The position numbers and the translations under genes were made by a program. DNA of 64,000 nucleotides, taken from assembly GCF_003151255.1 (NCBI RefSeq), contig NZ_CP029481.1, positions 2,604,001 through 2,668,000 on the forward strand, read 5' to 3'. This stretch comes from Microvirga sp. 17 mud 1-3 (GTDB lineage Bacteria > Pseudomonadota > Alphaproteobacteria > Rhizobiales > Beijerinckiaceae). The first letter of the stretch is position 1. Each line of letters opens with the position of its first letter. Below, piece after piece: positions 26,058-35,655 of this stretch. The notes beneath the pieces are model-generated. The model saw only the letters and a program-made list of their open reading frames with translations. It ran no database searches and had not been told where the DNA came from.

Positions 26058-27661
26058 CAGGCAATCTCCTCAAGGGTATGGGGGCCGGTCTCGCGGTAGC
26101 GGCGGCCGGTTTCGGGGCAGACGAGATCAGGGCCGAGCTTGGCCCCCGCATGGCTCATCCAGCCGATGCGCCGGGCCGGAACCCCGGCCATCAGCGCAAA
26201 GGCCGGCACGTCCTTGGCCACCACCGCGCCTGCCGCAATGAACGAATATTCCCCAAGGGTATGGCCGCACACGATCGTCGCATTGGCGCCGATCGAGGCG
26301 CCGCGCCGGACCAGGGTCGGCCGGTACTCGGACTTGCGCGCAATCTCGGAGCGCGGGTTGTTCACGTTGGTGAACACGCAGGACGGACCGCAGAACACCC
26401 CGTCCTCCAGGGTCACGCCCTCATAGACCGAGACGTTGTTCTGGATCTTCACGTTGTCGCCCACCGTCACCTTCGGGCCGATCACCACGTTCTGGCCGAC
26501 ATTGACGTTCTTCCCCAGCCGCACGTTGCCGAGAATGTGGCTGAAGTGCCAGATCTTCGAGCCCGCGCCGATCTCGACGCCGGCATCCACATAAGCCGTC
26601 TCATGGATCGTCACGCCCGGATAATCCTTGGCCACCCGCGGCGCGGCAGGCGCTGCCGCCTTCGCGGCCGTCGGCTCGGCACCGTCGCCGCCCCGCGCCC
26701 GGCGCAGGGAAGCGGCCGCCCGCGACAGCACCGAGAGCACCCGCAGGCCCTCGCGCCCGTCCGTGCGCGGGGTTGCGCCGGTGCGCACGCAATCGATGAA
26801 GTGCAGGCATTCCTGCTTCAAGGGCTCGTCCTGCGGCACCGTGACCGGCACCGCGTCCGCCTTCACGGGCACCGGCATGGCGTCCTTCCACTCCACCTTG
26901 TGCGGGTAAAGCAGTAGCTTGCGCTCCCAGGCCTCGCCGTCGTCGAACACCGCCATGGCGTCGGAACCGACCACCACCAGCTTCTGCTCCTTGAACGGGT
27001 GCAGCCACGACACGAACACATGCGCCCGCTCCCCGCCCGGGAAGGCCAGATGCGTCGTCGTCACGTCCGCGATGGCGTCATGCAGGTAATAGCCGCCGAC
27101 CGCCTCCACCTTCTCGGGCTCGCTGCCGATCAGCGACAGGATCATCGACAGGTCGTGCGGCGCAAACGACCACAGGATGTCCTCCTCGCGGCGGATCTTC
27201 CCGAGATTGAGCCGGTTCGAATAGACGTATTGCAGCCGCCCGAGCTTGCCCTCGCGCACCAGCCGCTTCAGTTCGAGGAAGATCGGGTGGTACTGCAGCA
27301 GGTGGCCGACCATGAGCCGGCGGTCGAGCCGCTCGGCCAGCGCGCACAGCTCCTTGGCCTCCTCCACCTCGAGCGCCAGCGGCTTCTCGACGAAGACGTG
27401 CTTGCCGGCCTCCAGCGCCTGCTTGGCGAGCCGGTAATGCAGCGCCGCCGGCGCCGCGATCGCCACCGCATCGATGCCCGGATCGGCCAGCGCCGCCTCG
27501 AAGTCCAAAGAGCGCCCGCCATGCTTGGCGATCAGCGCCTCGACGGTCGGCTGGTGGGCGTCGACCAGGGCCTCCAGCGCCCCGATCTCGGCGAAGTTGC
27601 GCACCAGGTTCTTGCCCCAGTAGCCGCACCCGACCACTGCCACCCGCACATCGCTCGCCAT
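26057..27661 (-). CDS. WbpB-WbpD fusion: Gfo/Idh/MocA dehydrogenase plus hexapeptide N-acetyltransferase
   Basis: The 534-residue product joins two enzymes. Residues 1 to about 320 form a Gfo/Idh/MocA oxidoreductase with the Rossmann motif [11 protein letters not shown] and the catalytic EKPLALEV segment. After an alanine-rich linker (about 325-345), residues 350-534 form a left-handed beta-helix acetyltransferase with hexapeptide repeats such as [20 protein letters not shown] and [20 protein letters not shown]. This matches WbpB (C3 oxidation of UDP-GlcNAcA) and WbpD (3-N-acetylation), which are separate proteins in Pseudomonas. The enclosing genes supply the other two steps, so this one protein probably completes the route. 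Confidence 0.87.
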   Translation of the reverse strand: MASDVRVAVVGCGYWGKNLVRNFAEIGALEALVDAHQPTVEALIAKHGGRSLDFEAALADPGIDAVAIAAPAALHYRLAKQALEAGKHVFVEKPLALEVEEAKELCALAERLDRRLMVGHLLQYHPIFLELKRLVREGKLGRLQYVYSNRLNLGKIRREEDILWSFAPHDLSMILSLIGSEPEKVEAVGGYYLHDAIADVTTTHLAFPGGERAHVFVSWLHPFKEQKLVVVGSDAMAVFDDGEAWERKLLLYPHKVEWKDAMPVPVKADAVPVTVPQDEPLKQECLHFIDCVRTGATPRTDGREGLRVLSVLSRAAASLRRARGGDGAEPTAAKAAAPAAPRVAKDYPGVTIHETAYVDAGVEIGAGSKIWHFSHILGNVRLGKNVNVGQNVVIGPKVTVGDNVKIQNNVSVYEGVTLEDGVFCGPSCVFTNVNNPRSEIARKSEYRPTLVRRGASIGANATIVCGHTLGEYSFIAAGAVVAKDVPAFALMAGVPARRIGWMSHAGAKLGPDLVCPETGRRYRETGPHTLEEIA

Positions 27662-27714
27662 CGTGTCTGCCTATCCGCTCGTCTTGCTGTTGCTCTTGGT
27701 TGGGCTCGTTCCGC

Positions 27715-29079
27715 TCAGGCCTTGATGACCCGGCCCTCCGCAATGCCGGCGCGGGCGCAGGCGTTGCGGGTGTCCACCACCACCTTCGCGGCCTCGACCA
27801 CCAGGCGGTAGTCGACGGCATCGTGGTCGGTGGCGATCAGCACCGCGTCGTAGCCGGCCAGGGTCTGCGCATCGAGCGCCACGGACCTGCGGCCGGCCAG
27901 CGCCGCATGCTCGCGGGTCGGCGGAATCACCGGGATGAAGGGGTCGTGATAGTCCACATGGGCGCCGCGGGCCTCCATCAGCTCGATGAGCTTGAGCGAG
28001 GGGCTCTCGCGCATGTCGTCCACGTTCTTCTTGTAGGCGATGCCGAGCATCAGGATCTTCGAGCCCGCAAAGGCCTTGCCGTTGCGGTCGACCGCCTCGG
28101 CGAGCTTGTTGACCACGTAATAGGGCATGCGGGTGTTGATCTGGCCGGCCAGCTCGATGAAGCGGGTCGCGATGTCGTATTCGCGCGCCTTCCAGGTCAG
28201 GTAGAACGGGTCGATCGGGATGCAGTGCCCGCCCAGGCCCGGGCCGGGATAAAACGGCATGAAGCCGAACGGCTTGGTCTTGGCCGCGTCGATCACTTCC
28301 CACACGTCGATGCCCATGGCCGCATAGACCACCTTGAGCTCGTTCACGAGGGCGATGTTGACCGCCCGGAAGATGTTCTCGGTCAGCTTGACGGCCTCGG
28401 CGGTCGCGGCGGAGGAGACCGGCACGGTCTTGACGATGAGCTGGCCGTAGAGCGCCTCGGCCAATGCGAGCGCCTCGGGCCCGTCGCCGCCGACCACCTT
28501 CGGGATGGTCGAGGTGCCGAAGTCCGGATTGCCCGGGTCCTCGCGCTCCGGCGAGAAGGCCAGGAAGAAGTCCTGGCCGCTCTTGAGGCCGGTGGCCTCG
28601 AAGATCGGCCGGATGACCTCGTCGGTGGTGCCCGGATAGGTGGTGGATTCCAGCACCACCAGCTGGCCCCGGCGCAGGCGCGGCGCGATGGCGCGGGCGG
28701 TGTTCTCCACATAGGAGAGATCCGGCTCGCGATGCTTGGTCAGGGGGGTGGGCACCGCGATGAGGATGGCATCGGGCTCGGACAGACGTTCGAAGTCGGC
28801 CGTGGCCTCGAACTTGCCCTCGCGCACGGCGGCGCCGATCAGCTCGGCCGGGATGTGCTTGATGAAGCTCTCGCCGCGGTTGAGCTGGTCGACGCGGGGA
28901 GCATCGATGTCGAAGCCGAGGACCGTAAATCCGGCCTTGGCGGCCGTCAGCGCCAGCGGGATGCCGACATAGCCCAGGCCGACGATGCCGATGCGGGCCT
29001 TGCGGGCCTTGACGTTCGCGATCAGGCCAGCCACGTCCACGGCCGCCGCCTCGGTCTTCACCGCGCGATTTGAATCCAT
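27715..29079 (-). CDS. wbpA: UDP-N-acetylglucosamine 6-dehydrogenase (WbpA-like)
   Basis: The 454-residue product is a nucleotide-sugar dehydrogenase with the NAD-binding motif IGIVGLGYVGIPLA (residues 30-43), ESTTYPGTTDE and the catalytic cysteine C286 in GLGGHCIPIDPF. It oxidises C6 of UDP-GlcNAc (or a related UDP-HexNAc) to the uronate. I chose MDSNRAVKTEA because AGGAG lies just upstream; 30 further open codons have no conserved content. It is the first gene of the operon, 53 nt before the fusion gene. The next step in each gene follows the pathway order, except that wbpE precedes acetylation. Confidence 0.92.
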   Translation of the reverse strand: MDSNRAVKTEAAAVDVAGLIANVKARKARIGIVGLGYVGIPLALTAAKAGFTVLGFDIDAPRVDQLNRGESFIKHIPAELIGAAVREGKFEATADFERLSEPDAILIAVPTPLTKHREPDLSYVENTARAIAPRLRRGQLVVLESTTYPGTTDEVIRPIFEATGLKSGQDFFLAFSPEREDPGNPDFGTSTIPKVVGGDGPEALALAEALYGQLIVKTVPVSSAATAEAVKLTENIFRAVNIALVNELKVVYAAMGIDVWEVIDAAKTKPFGFMPFYPGPGLGGHCIPIDPFYLTWKAREYDIATRFIELAGQINTRMPYYVVNKLAEAVDRNGKAFAGSKILMLGIAYKKNVDDMRESPSLKLIELMEARGAHVDYHDPFIPVIPPTREHAALAGRRSVALDAQTLAGYDAVLIATDHDAVDYRLVVEAAKVVVDTRNACARAGIAEGRVIKA

Positions 29080-29323
29080 CCCAGGCTCCTGACTATACCC
29101 CTTTTGCGGCCTCAAACCCGAAGATCGGACCGTCCAGCCAGGGGCGGCGCGGGGCAAGGCAGCATGCACAATTTGTGCGCTCCTGTGATGGCATTACCTC
29201 GCAAAGTCAAGTGAAAGCCACACCCCTGCCCGTGCGCGGAGCCACGCCTCCACGCCCCACACACCGCCAAAACAACGCAAATTCCAGCCTTGCACCAATC
29301 CAGCCAAAACGCCAAATAGCCGC

Positions 29324-31198
29324 ATGCTTCACGTCAATGACCTGACTTACCGTATCGGCGACCGGATCATCCTGGACCGGGCCTCCTTCGCCCTGCCCAC
29401 AGGCAGCAAGGTCGGCCTCGTCGGCCGCAACGGCGCCGGCAAGACCACCCTCTTTCGGATCATCCAGGGGGAGATCGCGCCGGAAAGCGGCGATATCTCG
29501 CTTCCCCGGGGGGTCCGTATCGGCGCCGTCGCCCAGGAGGCCCCCGGAGGCCCCGAGACCCTCATCGAGGTGGTGTTGGCCGCCGACAAGGAGCGGACCT
29601 CTCTCCTTGCGGAAGCTGAGACCGCGGACGGGCTGCGGCGGGCCGAGATCGAAACCCGGCTGATGGATATCGACGCCTATTCGGCCCCGGCCCGGGCGGC
29701 CGCGATCCTGCACGGCCTCGGCTTCGATGCCGAGGCCCAGAATCGGCCATGCTCGTCCTTCTCGGGCGGCTGGCGCATGCGCGTGGCCCTGGCGGCCGTG
29801 CTCTTCGCGGCGCCTGACCTGCTCCTTCTCGATGAGCCGACCAACTACCTGGACCTTGAGGGGACCCTCTGGCTCTACGATTATCTGGGCCGCTACCCGC
29901 ACACGGTCCTGGTCATCAGCCACGACCGGGAACTCCTCGACACCTCCGTCAACCACATTCTGCACCTCGACCGGGGGAAGCTCTCCCTCTACCGGGGCGG
30001 CTACACGTCCTTCGCCAAGCAACTCGCCGAGAAGCGCGAGCTTACGGCGAAGATGCGGGCCAAGCAGGAAGCGGAGCGCAAGCATCTGCAGTCCTTCATC
30101 GACCGCTTCAAGGCCAAGGCCTCCAAGGCCCGTCAGGCTCAGTCCCGGGTCAAAAGGCTCGCCAAGCTCGAGCCGGTGGCCGCCATCGTGGAGGACGACG
30201 TCCTGCCCTTCGATCTGCCGGGCCCGGAGCGCCCCATCGCGCCGCCCCTGATCGCCGTGGAGAGCGCGGCCGCCGGCTATGGAGAGCGAATCGTCCTCGA
30301 CCGGCTGAACCTCACGATCCAGCCGGACGACCGGATCGCGCTTCTCGGCGCCAACGGCAACGGCAAGTCGACCTTCTGCAAGCTCATCGGCGGTCGCCTC
30401 CCGCCCGCGAAAGGCGAGATCCGCTGGCCGGGCAAGATGGAGGTCGCCTATTTCGCCCAGCATCAGGTGGATGAGCTCAATCCCGCGGCGACTGCCTACG
30501 AGCACGTGGCCGCCCTCATGCCTGACGCCCCCGTCGCCAAGGCCCGTGCCAGGGCTGCCCGATTCGGATTCCCCGGCGCCAAGGCCGACACCCCCGTCTC
30601 GGCACTCTCCGGCGGCGAGAAGGCACGGCTCCTCATGGGGCTGGCGGCCTTCCAGGGCCCTCACCTGCTCATCCTCGACGAGCCGACGAACCATCTCGAC
30701 ATCGATAGCCGCACGGCCCTGATGGAGGCGATCAACGATTATACGGGCGCCGTCATCCTGGTGAGCCACGACCGCTTCCTGATCGAGGCCTGCGCCGACC
30801 GCCTGTGGGTCGTGGGCAACGGCACCGTGAAGCCCTTTGACGGCGACATGGACGATTACCGCCAGCTCGTCCTGTCCGGCGAGCTGAGTGCCGAGCGGCG
30901 TGACGAAAAGGCCCTGCCCGGCTCGTCCTCCCGGACCGACGAGCGCCGCGCCGCAGCCGAGCGTCGGGTCGCCCTGGCGCCCCTGCGCAAGAAGCTGGAG
31001 GCGCTCGAGGCCCGGATGGCCAAGTTGACGGAGGTCATCGGCAAGGTGGACGCAGCCCTCGCGGATGGCAGCGCCTTTCAGAAGGACGCCGCCAAGGCCA
31101 CCGAACTGTCGAAGATGCGCGCCGAGGCGGCCCAGACCCTTGCGGCTGTCGAGGAGGAGTGGCTGGCGTTAAGCGGCGAGATCGAGGAAGCCTCCTGA
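29324..31198 (+). CDS. ABC-F family ATPase (Uup-like)
   Basis: The 624-residue soluble protein carries two ABC ATPase domains (Walker A GRNGAGKTT at 35-43 and GANGNGKST near residue 345; signatures FSGGWRMRVAL and LSGGEKARLLMGL) and no membrane helices. A charged linker of about 80 residues between the domains (KQLAEKRELTAKMRAKQEAE) is the P-site tRNA-interacting motif of ABC-F proteins, and a C-terminal coiled coil suggests Uup-type membership. Such proteins act on the ribosome to relieve stalling. It is a single gene, divergent from the wbp operon across 244 bp. Confidence 0.9.
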   Translation: MLHVNDLTYRIGDRIILDRASFALPTGSKVGLVGRNGAGKTTLFRIIQGEIAPESGDISLPRGVRIGAVAQEAPGGPETLIEVVLAADKERTSLLAEAETADGLRRAEIETRLMDIDAYSAPARAAAILHGLGFDAEAQNRPCSSFSGGWRMRVALAAVLFAAPDLLLLDEPTNYLDLEGTLWLYDYLGRYPHTVLVISHDRELLDTSVNHILHLDRGKLSLYRGGYTSFAKQLAEKRELTAKMRAKQEAERKHLQSFIDRFKAKASKARQAQSRVKRLAKLEPVAAIVEDDVLPFDLPGPERPIAPPLIAVESAAAGYGERIVLDRLNLTIQPDDRIALLGANGNGKSTFCKLIGGRLPPAKGEIRWPGKMEVAYFAQHQVDELNPAATAYEHVAALMPDAPVAKARARAARFGFPGAKADTPVSALSGGEKARLLMGLAAFQGPHLLILDEPTNHLDIDSRTALMEAINDYTGAVILVSHDRFLIEACADRLWVVGNGTVKPFDGDMDDYRQLVLSGELSAERRDEKALPGSSSRTDERRAAAERRVALAPLRKKLEALEARMAKLTEVIGKVDAALADGSAFQKDAAKATELSKMRAEAAQTLAAVEEEWLALSGEIEEAS

Positions 31199-31239
31199 CC
31201 GCCCTGCTCGTCCGGGCATTCTGTGCTTCCTCTCCTCAT

Positions 31240-31381
31240 CATTCCGGATTGCCGTCAGGCAAGTCCGGAACCCATAACCATTAACGGTTCAGGAGAAAGC
31301 GCAGCAGCTGCCACTGCTCCTTGTTCTGAGACGCTGGCGTTTATGGGTTCCGGGCCCACGCCATAGGCGTGTCCCGGAATG
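31240..31381. repeat. Family B intergenic repeat, copy 3
   Basis: This 142-bp element runs from CATTCCGGATTGCCGTCAGG to GCGTGTCCCGGAATG, with inner boxes CCGGAACCCATAA and TTATGGGTTCCGG forming perfect inverted 13-mers. It lies in the convergent gap between the ABC-F and lipoprotein genes. Confidence 0.9.
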
Positions 31382-31415
31382 ACGGCGAAAGCACCCGCAA
31401 CGATGACAGCAGGCC

Positions 31416-31790
31416 TTATTTCAACACCCGGTCCAGGCGGTTGTTGACGAAGAAATAGAGCTCGCGGCCGCCGGGCTCGGAATAGAGCACCTGCACTTCG
31501 CGCTGCCCCTTGCCGCTTTCGCCCACGAGTACGTCCGTCGGGGGCTTGCCCTTGAGGCGCACGAGATCACATTCCCCGATCCCGGGCTCAATGGCAGCCG
31601 CCGTGCCGGGAGCCGCGCCCTGGCACTGGCCGTCCGGCCCGAGGACGGGGCCCGAAAAGGCCGGAGCGGCGGAAGCTGCCGCGGCGATCTGGGGGGCTGC
31701 CGCAACGGCGGGAGCTTCGGTGCGGCCACCGGTGCAGGCCGCAAGGCCCACAGCCATGGTAGCGAGGGTAAAGACGGGCGTGATGCGCAT
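31416..31790 (-). CDS. Small lipoprotein of unknown function
   Basis: The 124-residue product has a lipoprotein signal with the lipobox GLAAC (cysteine about residue 19) after a hydrophobic run TPVFTLATMAVG. An alanine-rich linker follows, then a compact domain containing PGIGECDLVRLKGKPPTDVL and EVQVLYSEPGGRELYFFVNN. The last part resembles small SmpA/OmlA-like beta proteins by eye only. It starts 7 nt after the S10 peptidase stop and is probably co-transcribed with it. No function is evident. Confidence 0.75.
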   Translation of the reverse strand: MRITPVFTLATMAVGLAACTGGRTEAPAVAAAPQIAAAASAAPAFSGPVLGPDGQCQGAAPGTAAAIEPGIGECDLVRLKGKPPTDVLVGESGKGQREVQVLYSEPGGRELYFFVNNRLDRVLK

Positions 31791-31797
31791 GCTCGTG

Positions 31798-33357
31798 TCA
31801 GTCCTTTTTGGCGGCCCGCGCCTGCAGGGCCTTCTCGAAGAGCGCCTGAGCGTCGCTCCTGAAGGCCTGCCGCGAAGCTTGGCGCGAATAGAACATGTGG
31901 CCGCCGTCGTAAACCTGGAGCGACAGACGCCGCTCGGGACCAAGGTCGGGAATCTGGTTGAGCTGAAGCTGGGTCGCGTAATAGGGCGTGACGAGATCCG
32001 TGAAACCGTGGACCACGAGGACCCGCATGGCGCCGTCGAGCGCCATGGCGCTCTTCAACTCGCCTGTGTTCTCCGGCGCCTCACGGCCACCACCCCAGCG
32101 CCAGGCCCGGCTCACGCCCTCGTTCAGAAGGTTGTAGCGCCCTTCCGCCTTGTAGTTGAGGGTGCGGGTCAAGTGATCGAGCATCGCGCTCGTGAGCGGA
32201 GCCGTCATGGCTGAAAGGACAGGATCTTCGAATCGCGAAATATTCGCATGGGGCTCAGGATCGGCCGTGGCGACATTCGCGTCGTAGGCGCTCACCACCT
32301 CGCCTGTCTGACGCCGCAGCTCCCGCTGGAATGTGCGCGCATCGATGCGTCCGGCGAGCCGCCGGGTCAGGTCCGGGTTCAATCCGGTCAACTCAGCCAC
32401 GCGCCGGCTGATGCGATCTACGGCCTCTCGGTCCTGAAGTCCGCGCATCAGGTCCATGAGATAATCACCCGAGGCATAGCGCTCGGTCTCCTGCAGGGCC
32501 TCCCGGGTCACCGGGCCGCGCCGCGCGAGGGACGACGCCGCCAGGGACGGCAGCAGGGCCGCATCCGTCCAGGGCGCGCCGCCGCGCTGGTCGAGCCAGT
32601 CGAAATCCAGCACCGGCGAGACCAGCACCAGCCCGCTGAAACCGATGCCCTGATCGTTCTGCAGCTTCTGGGCCAGGAGCGGGCCGCGGAAGCCGCCATA
32701 GCTCTCGCCCACGAAGAACTTCGGGGATTGCAGGCGCCCCTTCTCCTTCAGCCAACGCATGACGAAGGCCGCAAGGCCATCGATGTCGCCCTGCACGGAA
32801 TAGAAGCGCTCCCGAACCTGGTCGCCGCCGAGCACGCGGCTGTAGCCCGTGCCCGGGGGATCGATGAAGACGAGGTCCGTGAAATCGAGCCAGGTCTCGG
32901 CATTCGGCACGAGGGCGGGCGCTGCCGAAGGGCTGATCGTCGCCCCGTCGAGATCCAGGCGCCAGGGTCCGATCGCCAGAAGATTGAGATAGGCCGAGGC
33001 GGCGCCGGGCCCGCCGTTCACCGCGAAGGTCACGGGCCGCGAGGCTGGGTCGGCATCGTCCCGCGTATAGGCCACGAAGCCGATCTCCGCCTGCGGCGTG
33101 CCTTGCGTGTCCGTGAGGGTCAGGCTCCCGGCAGTCGCGGTCAGGCGGATCGTTCGGCCGGGCAGGTCGATCGTATGATGGGTCACGGATTCGGGCGGGA
33201 GGCGCTGCGCCTCGGCGGATGGCCGCTGCTGTCGCTGTTCCTGCCGGGGCTGGTCCCCGTGCTCCTGCCCTGCCCGCTCCTGGGCATGGGGAAGAGCCGG
33301 CATGGCAAGTGCGAGCGACAGAGCGGCAATGGCGGACAGGCGCGGCATTCGTTTCAT
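31798..33357 (-). CDS. Secreted S10-family serine carboxypeptidase-like protein
   Basis: The 519-residue product has a signal peptide (ALSLALAMPALPHAQ), then a glutamine-rich linker of about 35 residues. The alpha/beta-hydrolase peptidase domain shows the oxyanion motif VNGGPGAAS (NGGPG), the nucleophile S219 in VGESYGGFRG, the acid region GFTDLVTPYYA and the catalytic His in YDGGHMFY. These match peptidase family S10. It is expected in the periplasm, removing C-terminal residues from peptides. The gene lies 66 nt downstream of holC. Confidence 0.88.
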   Translation of the reverse strand: MKRMPRLSAIAALSLALAMPALPHAQERAGQEHGDQPRQEQRQQRPSAEAQRLPPESVTHHTIDLPGRTIRLTATAGSLTLTDTQGTPQAEIGFVAYTRDDADPASRPVTFAVNGGPGAASAYLNLLAIGPWRLDLDGATISPSAAPALVPNAETWLDFTDLVFIDPPGTGYSRVLGGDQVRERFYSVQGDIDGLAAFVMRWLKEKGRLQSPKFFVGESYGGFRGPLLAQKLQNDQGIGFSGLVLVSPVLDFDWLDQRGGAPWTDAALLPSLAASSLARRGPVTREALQETERYASGDYLMDLMRGLQDREAVDRISRRVAELTGLNPDLTRRLAGRIDARTFQRELRRQTGEVVSAYDANVATADPEPHANISRFEDPVLSAMTAPLTSAMLDHLTRTLNYKAEGRYNLLNEGVSRAWRWGGGREAPENTGELKSAMALDGAMRVLVVHGFTDLVTPYYATQLQLNQIPDLGPERRLSLQVYDGGHMFYSRQASRQAFRSDAQALFEKALQARAAKKD

Positions 33358-33423
33358 CGGATCATCCTCGGGGCATTTCTGAAACGGGGGAGCGCAACCT
33401 CCGTTCCTGTTCGTCGGCGGCGC

Positions 33424-33876
33424 TCACGCCTTTCTCTGCCAGCGCCCGCGCTCGTCCTGCTGCCAGTACGTGGCATCATGGCCGCCCTCCTTCACGGCAC
33501 GCCAGTGGTCGCGCGCCAGGGCAAGAGCTTCGAGATCGTTGCCGTCGAACAGGATGGCAATGCGCTCGTAGGCTGACAGATCCTCCGGCAGGCCCGCTCC
33601 TTCAACCAGGAAGCGGATCTGCGCGCCGTTGGGATTCCCTCCGCCCAGGGTGATGAGCACGGGCTGGTCGGCCGCGTGCGCCTCCCGGTCCGTGCCATGG
33701 GGCAGGAAGCTCTCGTCTGTGAAGGTCCACAGGTGGTCGTCGAGGGCGGACATGCGCTCTTCCGTCGTCACCTGAACGACGGCCCGCCAGCCCCGCTCCA
33801 GGGATTTCTGGAGCAGGGTCGGCAGCACCGCCTCGAGGGGCCGCTGCTGGAGGTGATAGAAGAGAACTTCCGTCAT
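33424..33876 (-). CDS. holC: DNA polymerase III subunit chi
   Basis: The 150-residue product matches the HolC family: MTEVLFYHLQQRPLEAVLPT at the start, SLERGWRAVVQVTTEERMSA, then LDDHLWTFTDESFLPHG and VLITLGGGNPNGA. Chi links the clamp-loader complex to SSB during lagging-strand synthesis. The start is set by the conserved N-terminus; 64 upstream codons are open only because they overlap the pepA 3' region in another frame. The pepA-holC order is conserved in many proteobacteria. Confidence 0.93.
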   Translation of the reverse strand: MTEVLFYHLQQRPLEAVLPTLLQKSLERGWRAVVQVTTEERMSALDDHLWTFTDESFLPHGTDREAHAADQPVLITLGGGNPNGAQIRFLVEGAGLPEDLSAYERIAILFDGNDLEALALARDHWRAVKEGGHDATYWQQDERGRWQRKA

Positions 33877-33934
33877 GCACCCCTGCACGGCTTGGAGATG
33901 GGGGATTCGGGATCCTTCCCGGCGCCGGTCATTC

Positions 33935-35425
33935 TCAGCCCTCGTAATGGTCCCGCACGAGGCGGTCGAGCAGGCGCACGCCCCAGCCGGAACTCCAGCC
34001 CTTGTTGGTCTCCGACTGCGGCGAGCCCATGGCGGTTCCGGCGATATCGAGATGCGCCCAGGGCACATCGTTGACGAATTTCTGAAGAAGGGATGCCGCT
34101 GTGCTCGAGCCCCCGTGCCGGCCAGCGGAGTTCTTCATATCGGCGAATTTCGACTCGATCATCTTGTCGAATTCCGGCCCGAGCGGCATCCGCCACACGC
34201 GCTCGCCCGTCGCCTTGCCGGCCTCGGCGATGCGCTGTGCGAGTTCGTCGTTGTTCGAGAACAGGCCCGCATATTCCTGCGCCAGAGCCACGAGGATCGC
34301 ACCCGTGAGGGTCGCGAGGTCGATCATGAATTTCGGCTTGAACCGGTCCTGCACGTACCAGAGCACGTCCGCCAGGACGAGGCGCCCTTCCGCATCGGTG
34401 TTGATGATCTCGATGGTCTGGCCCGACATGGTGGTGACGATGTCGCCCGGGCGCTGCGCGCTGCCATCCGGCATGTTCTCTACGAGGCCGATGGTGCCGA
34501 CTACGTTGGCCTTCGCCTTGCGGCTGGCGAGCGCGTGCATCAGGCCCACCACGCAGGCGGCGCCCGCCATGTCGCCCTTCATGTCCTCCATACCGCCACC
34601 GGGCTTGATGGAGATGCCGCCCGAATCGAACACCACGCCCTTGCCGATGAACGCGATGGGCTGAGCGCCGGCCTTGCCACCGTTCCAGCGCATGATTGCG
34701 ACGCGGCTCCCTCGGCTGGAGCCCTGACCGACCCCGAGGAGTGCCCGCATCCCGAGCTTCTGCATGGCCTTCTCGTCAAGGATCTCGATCTCGACGCCGA
34801 GCTTCGTGAGCGCTTCCGCCCGGGCGGCGAATTCCTTCGGCCCGAGGACGTTCGGCGGCTCATTGACGAGATCCCGCGCCAGCAGGACGCCGGTGGCAAT
34901 CCCGTCGGCCGCCTTGAAGGCCTTCTTGGCGGCAGCCGGGTCGGAGACCGCGAAAACGAAGCGGCCCGTGCCGTTCGGTTTCGAATCGTCCTTCCGGGTC
35001 TTGTAGCGGTCGAAGGTGTAGCGGCGCAGCCGCACGCCCAGGGCCATGTCGGCCACGTTCTCGGGGCTCGCCTCGACGCCCGGCAGATCGACCCACACGG
35101 TTGCGGTCTTGCCCGCTACCTTTCCGGCCACCAGGCCACCGAGCTGGGCCCAGTCCAGGCCCGCGCGATCCTTCTCGGCCCCGATTCCCACCACGACGAG
35201 TCGATCAGCCGAAAGGCCCGCGGGTGCAGCGACGACCATTGCGGACTTGGCCTTGCCTTTGAAGCTCTCGACCGCCGCTACCTTGGCGATCAGGTCGACC
35301 GCCTTCGGGCCGAGCCGCTTGGCCACGGCGGACGAAGGCTTGAGGGTCTCTCCGACGAACACGACGAGGTCGCCGCCTTCCGCAGCGACAGGGGCCTGAA
35401 AGTCGATTTTGATGCTGTCGGCCAT
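33935..35425 (-). CDS. pepA: Leucyl aminopeptidase
   Basis: The 496-residue product is an M17 cytosolic aminopeptidase that removes N-terminal residues with two bound metal ions. The active-site signature [13 protein letters not shown] is present, and the metal and substrate segments [20 protein letters not shown] and [11 protein letters not shown] fit the family. The start [12 protein letters not shown] follows a duplicated ribosome-binding site. The gene begins a pepA-holC-S10-lipoprotein run and is divergent from lptF across 230 bp. Confidence 0.96.
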   Translation of the reverse strand: MADSIKIDFQAPVAAEGGDLVVFVGETLKPSSAVAKRLGPKAVDLIAKVAAVESFKGKAKSAMVVAAPAGLSADRLVVVGIGAEKDRAGLDWAQLGGLVAGKVAGKTATVWVDLPGVEASPENVADMALGVRLRRYTFDRYKTRKDDSKPNGTGRFVFAVSDPAAAKKAFKAADGIATGVLLARDLVNEPPNVLGPKEFAARAEALTKLGVEIEILDEKAMQKLGMRALLGVGQGSSRGSRVAIMRWNGGKAGAQPIAFIGKGVVFDSGGISIKPGGGMEDMKGDMAGAACVVGLMHALASRKAKANVVGTIGLVENMPDGSAQRPGDIVTTMSGQTIEIINTDAEGRLVLADVLWYVQDRFKPKFMIDLATLTGAILVALAQEYAGLFSNNDELAQRIAEAGKATGERVWRMPLGPEFDKMIESKFADMKNSAGRHGGSSTAASLLQKFVNDVPWAHLDIAGTAMGSPQSETNKGWSSGWGVRLLDRLVRDHYEG

Positions 35426-35428
35426 GAG

Positions 35429-35452
35429 ATCCTCTTGGAAATCCTCTTGGAA
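35429..35452 (-). promoter_or_regulatory. Duplicated ribosome-binding site before pepA
   Basis: The 12-mer ATCCTCTTGGAA occurs twice in perfect tandem on the plus strand. Read on the minus strand each copy contains AGAGGAT, an acceptable Shine-Dalgarno sequence, and the nearer one is correctly spaced from the pepA ATG. Confidence 0.7.
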
Positions 35453-35655
35453 GGCACTGGAAACTATCGCGAATTGCAGGGCCCGCCGGGCCCGGGGCGG
35501 AACGGCGCTCCGCCTGCGACCTTTGGTGACATACCGCACTTCGCCCGCGGGATCACGCAGCATTGCCGTGAAAGAGGCACAATCTCAAGCTGTTGGAGAC
35601 GCGCCGAACTTGCCTTTCGGGTCTGTGACAGAGTACCCAGGACCCTGGGCTGGCC

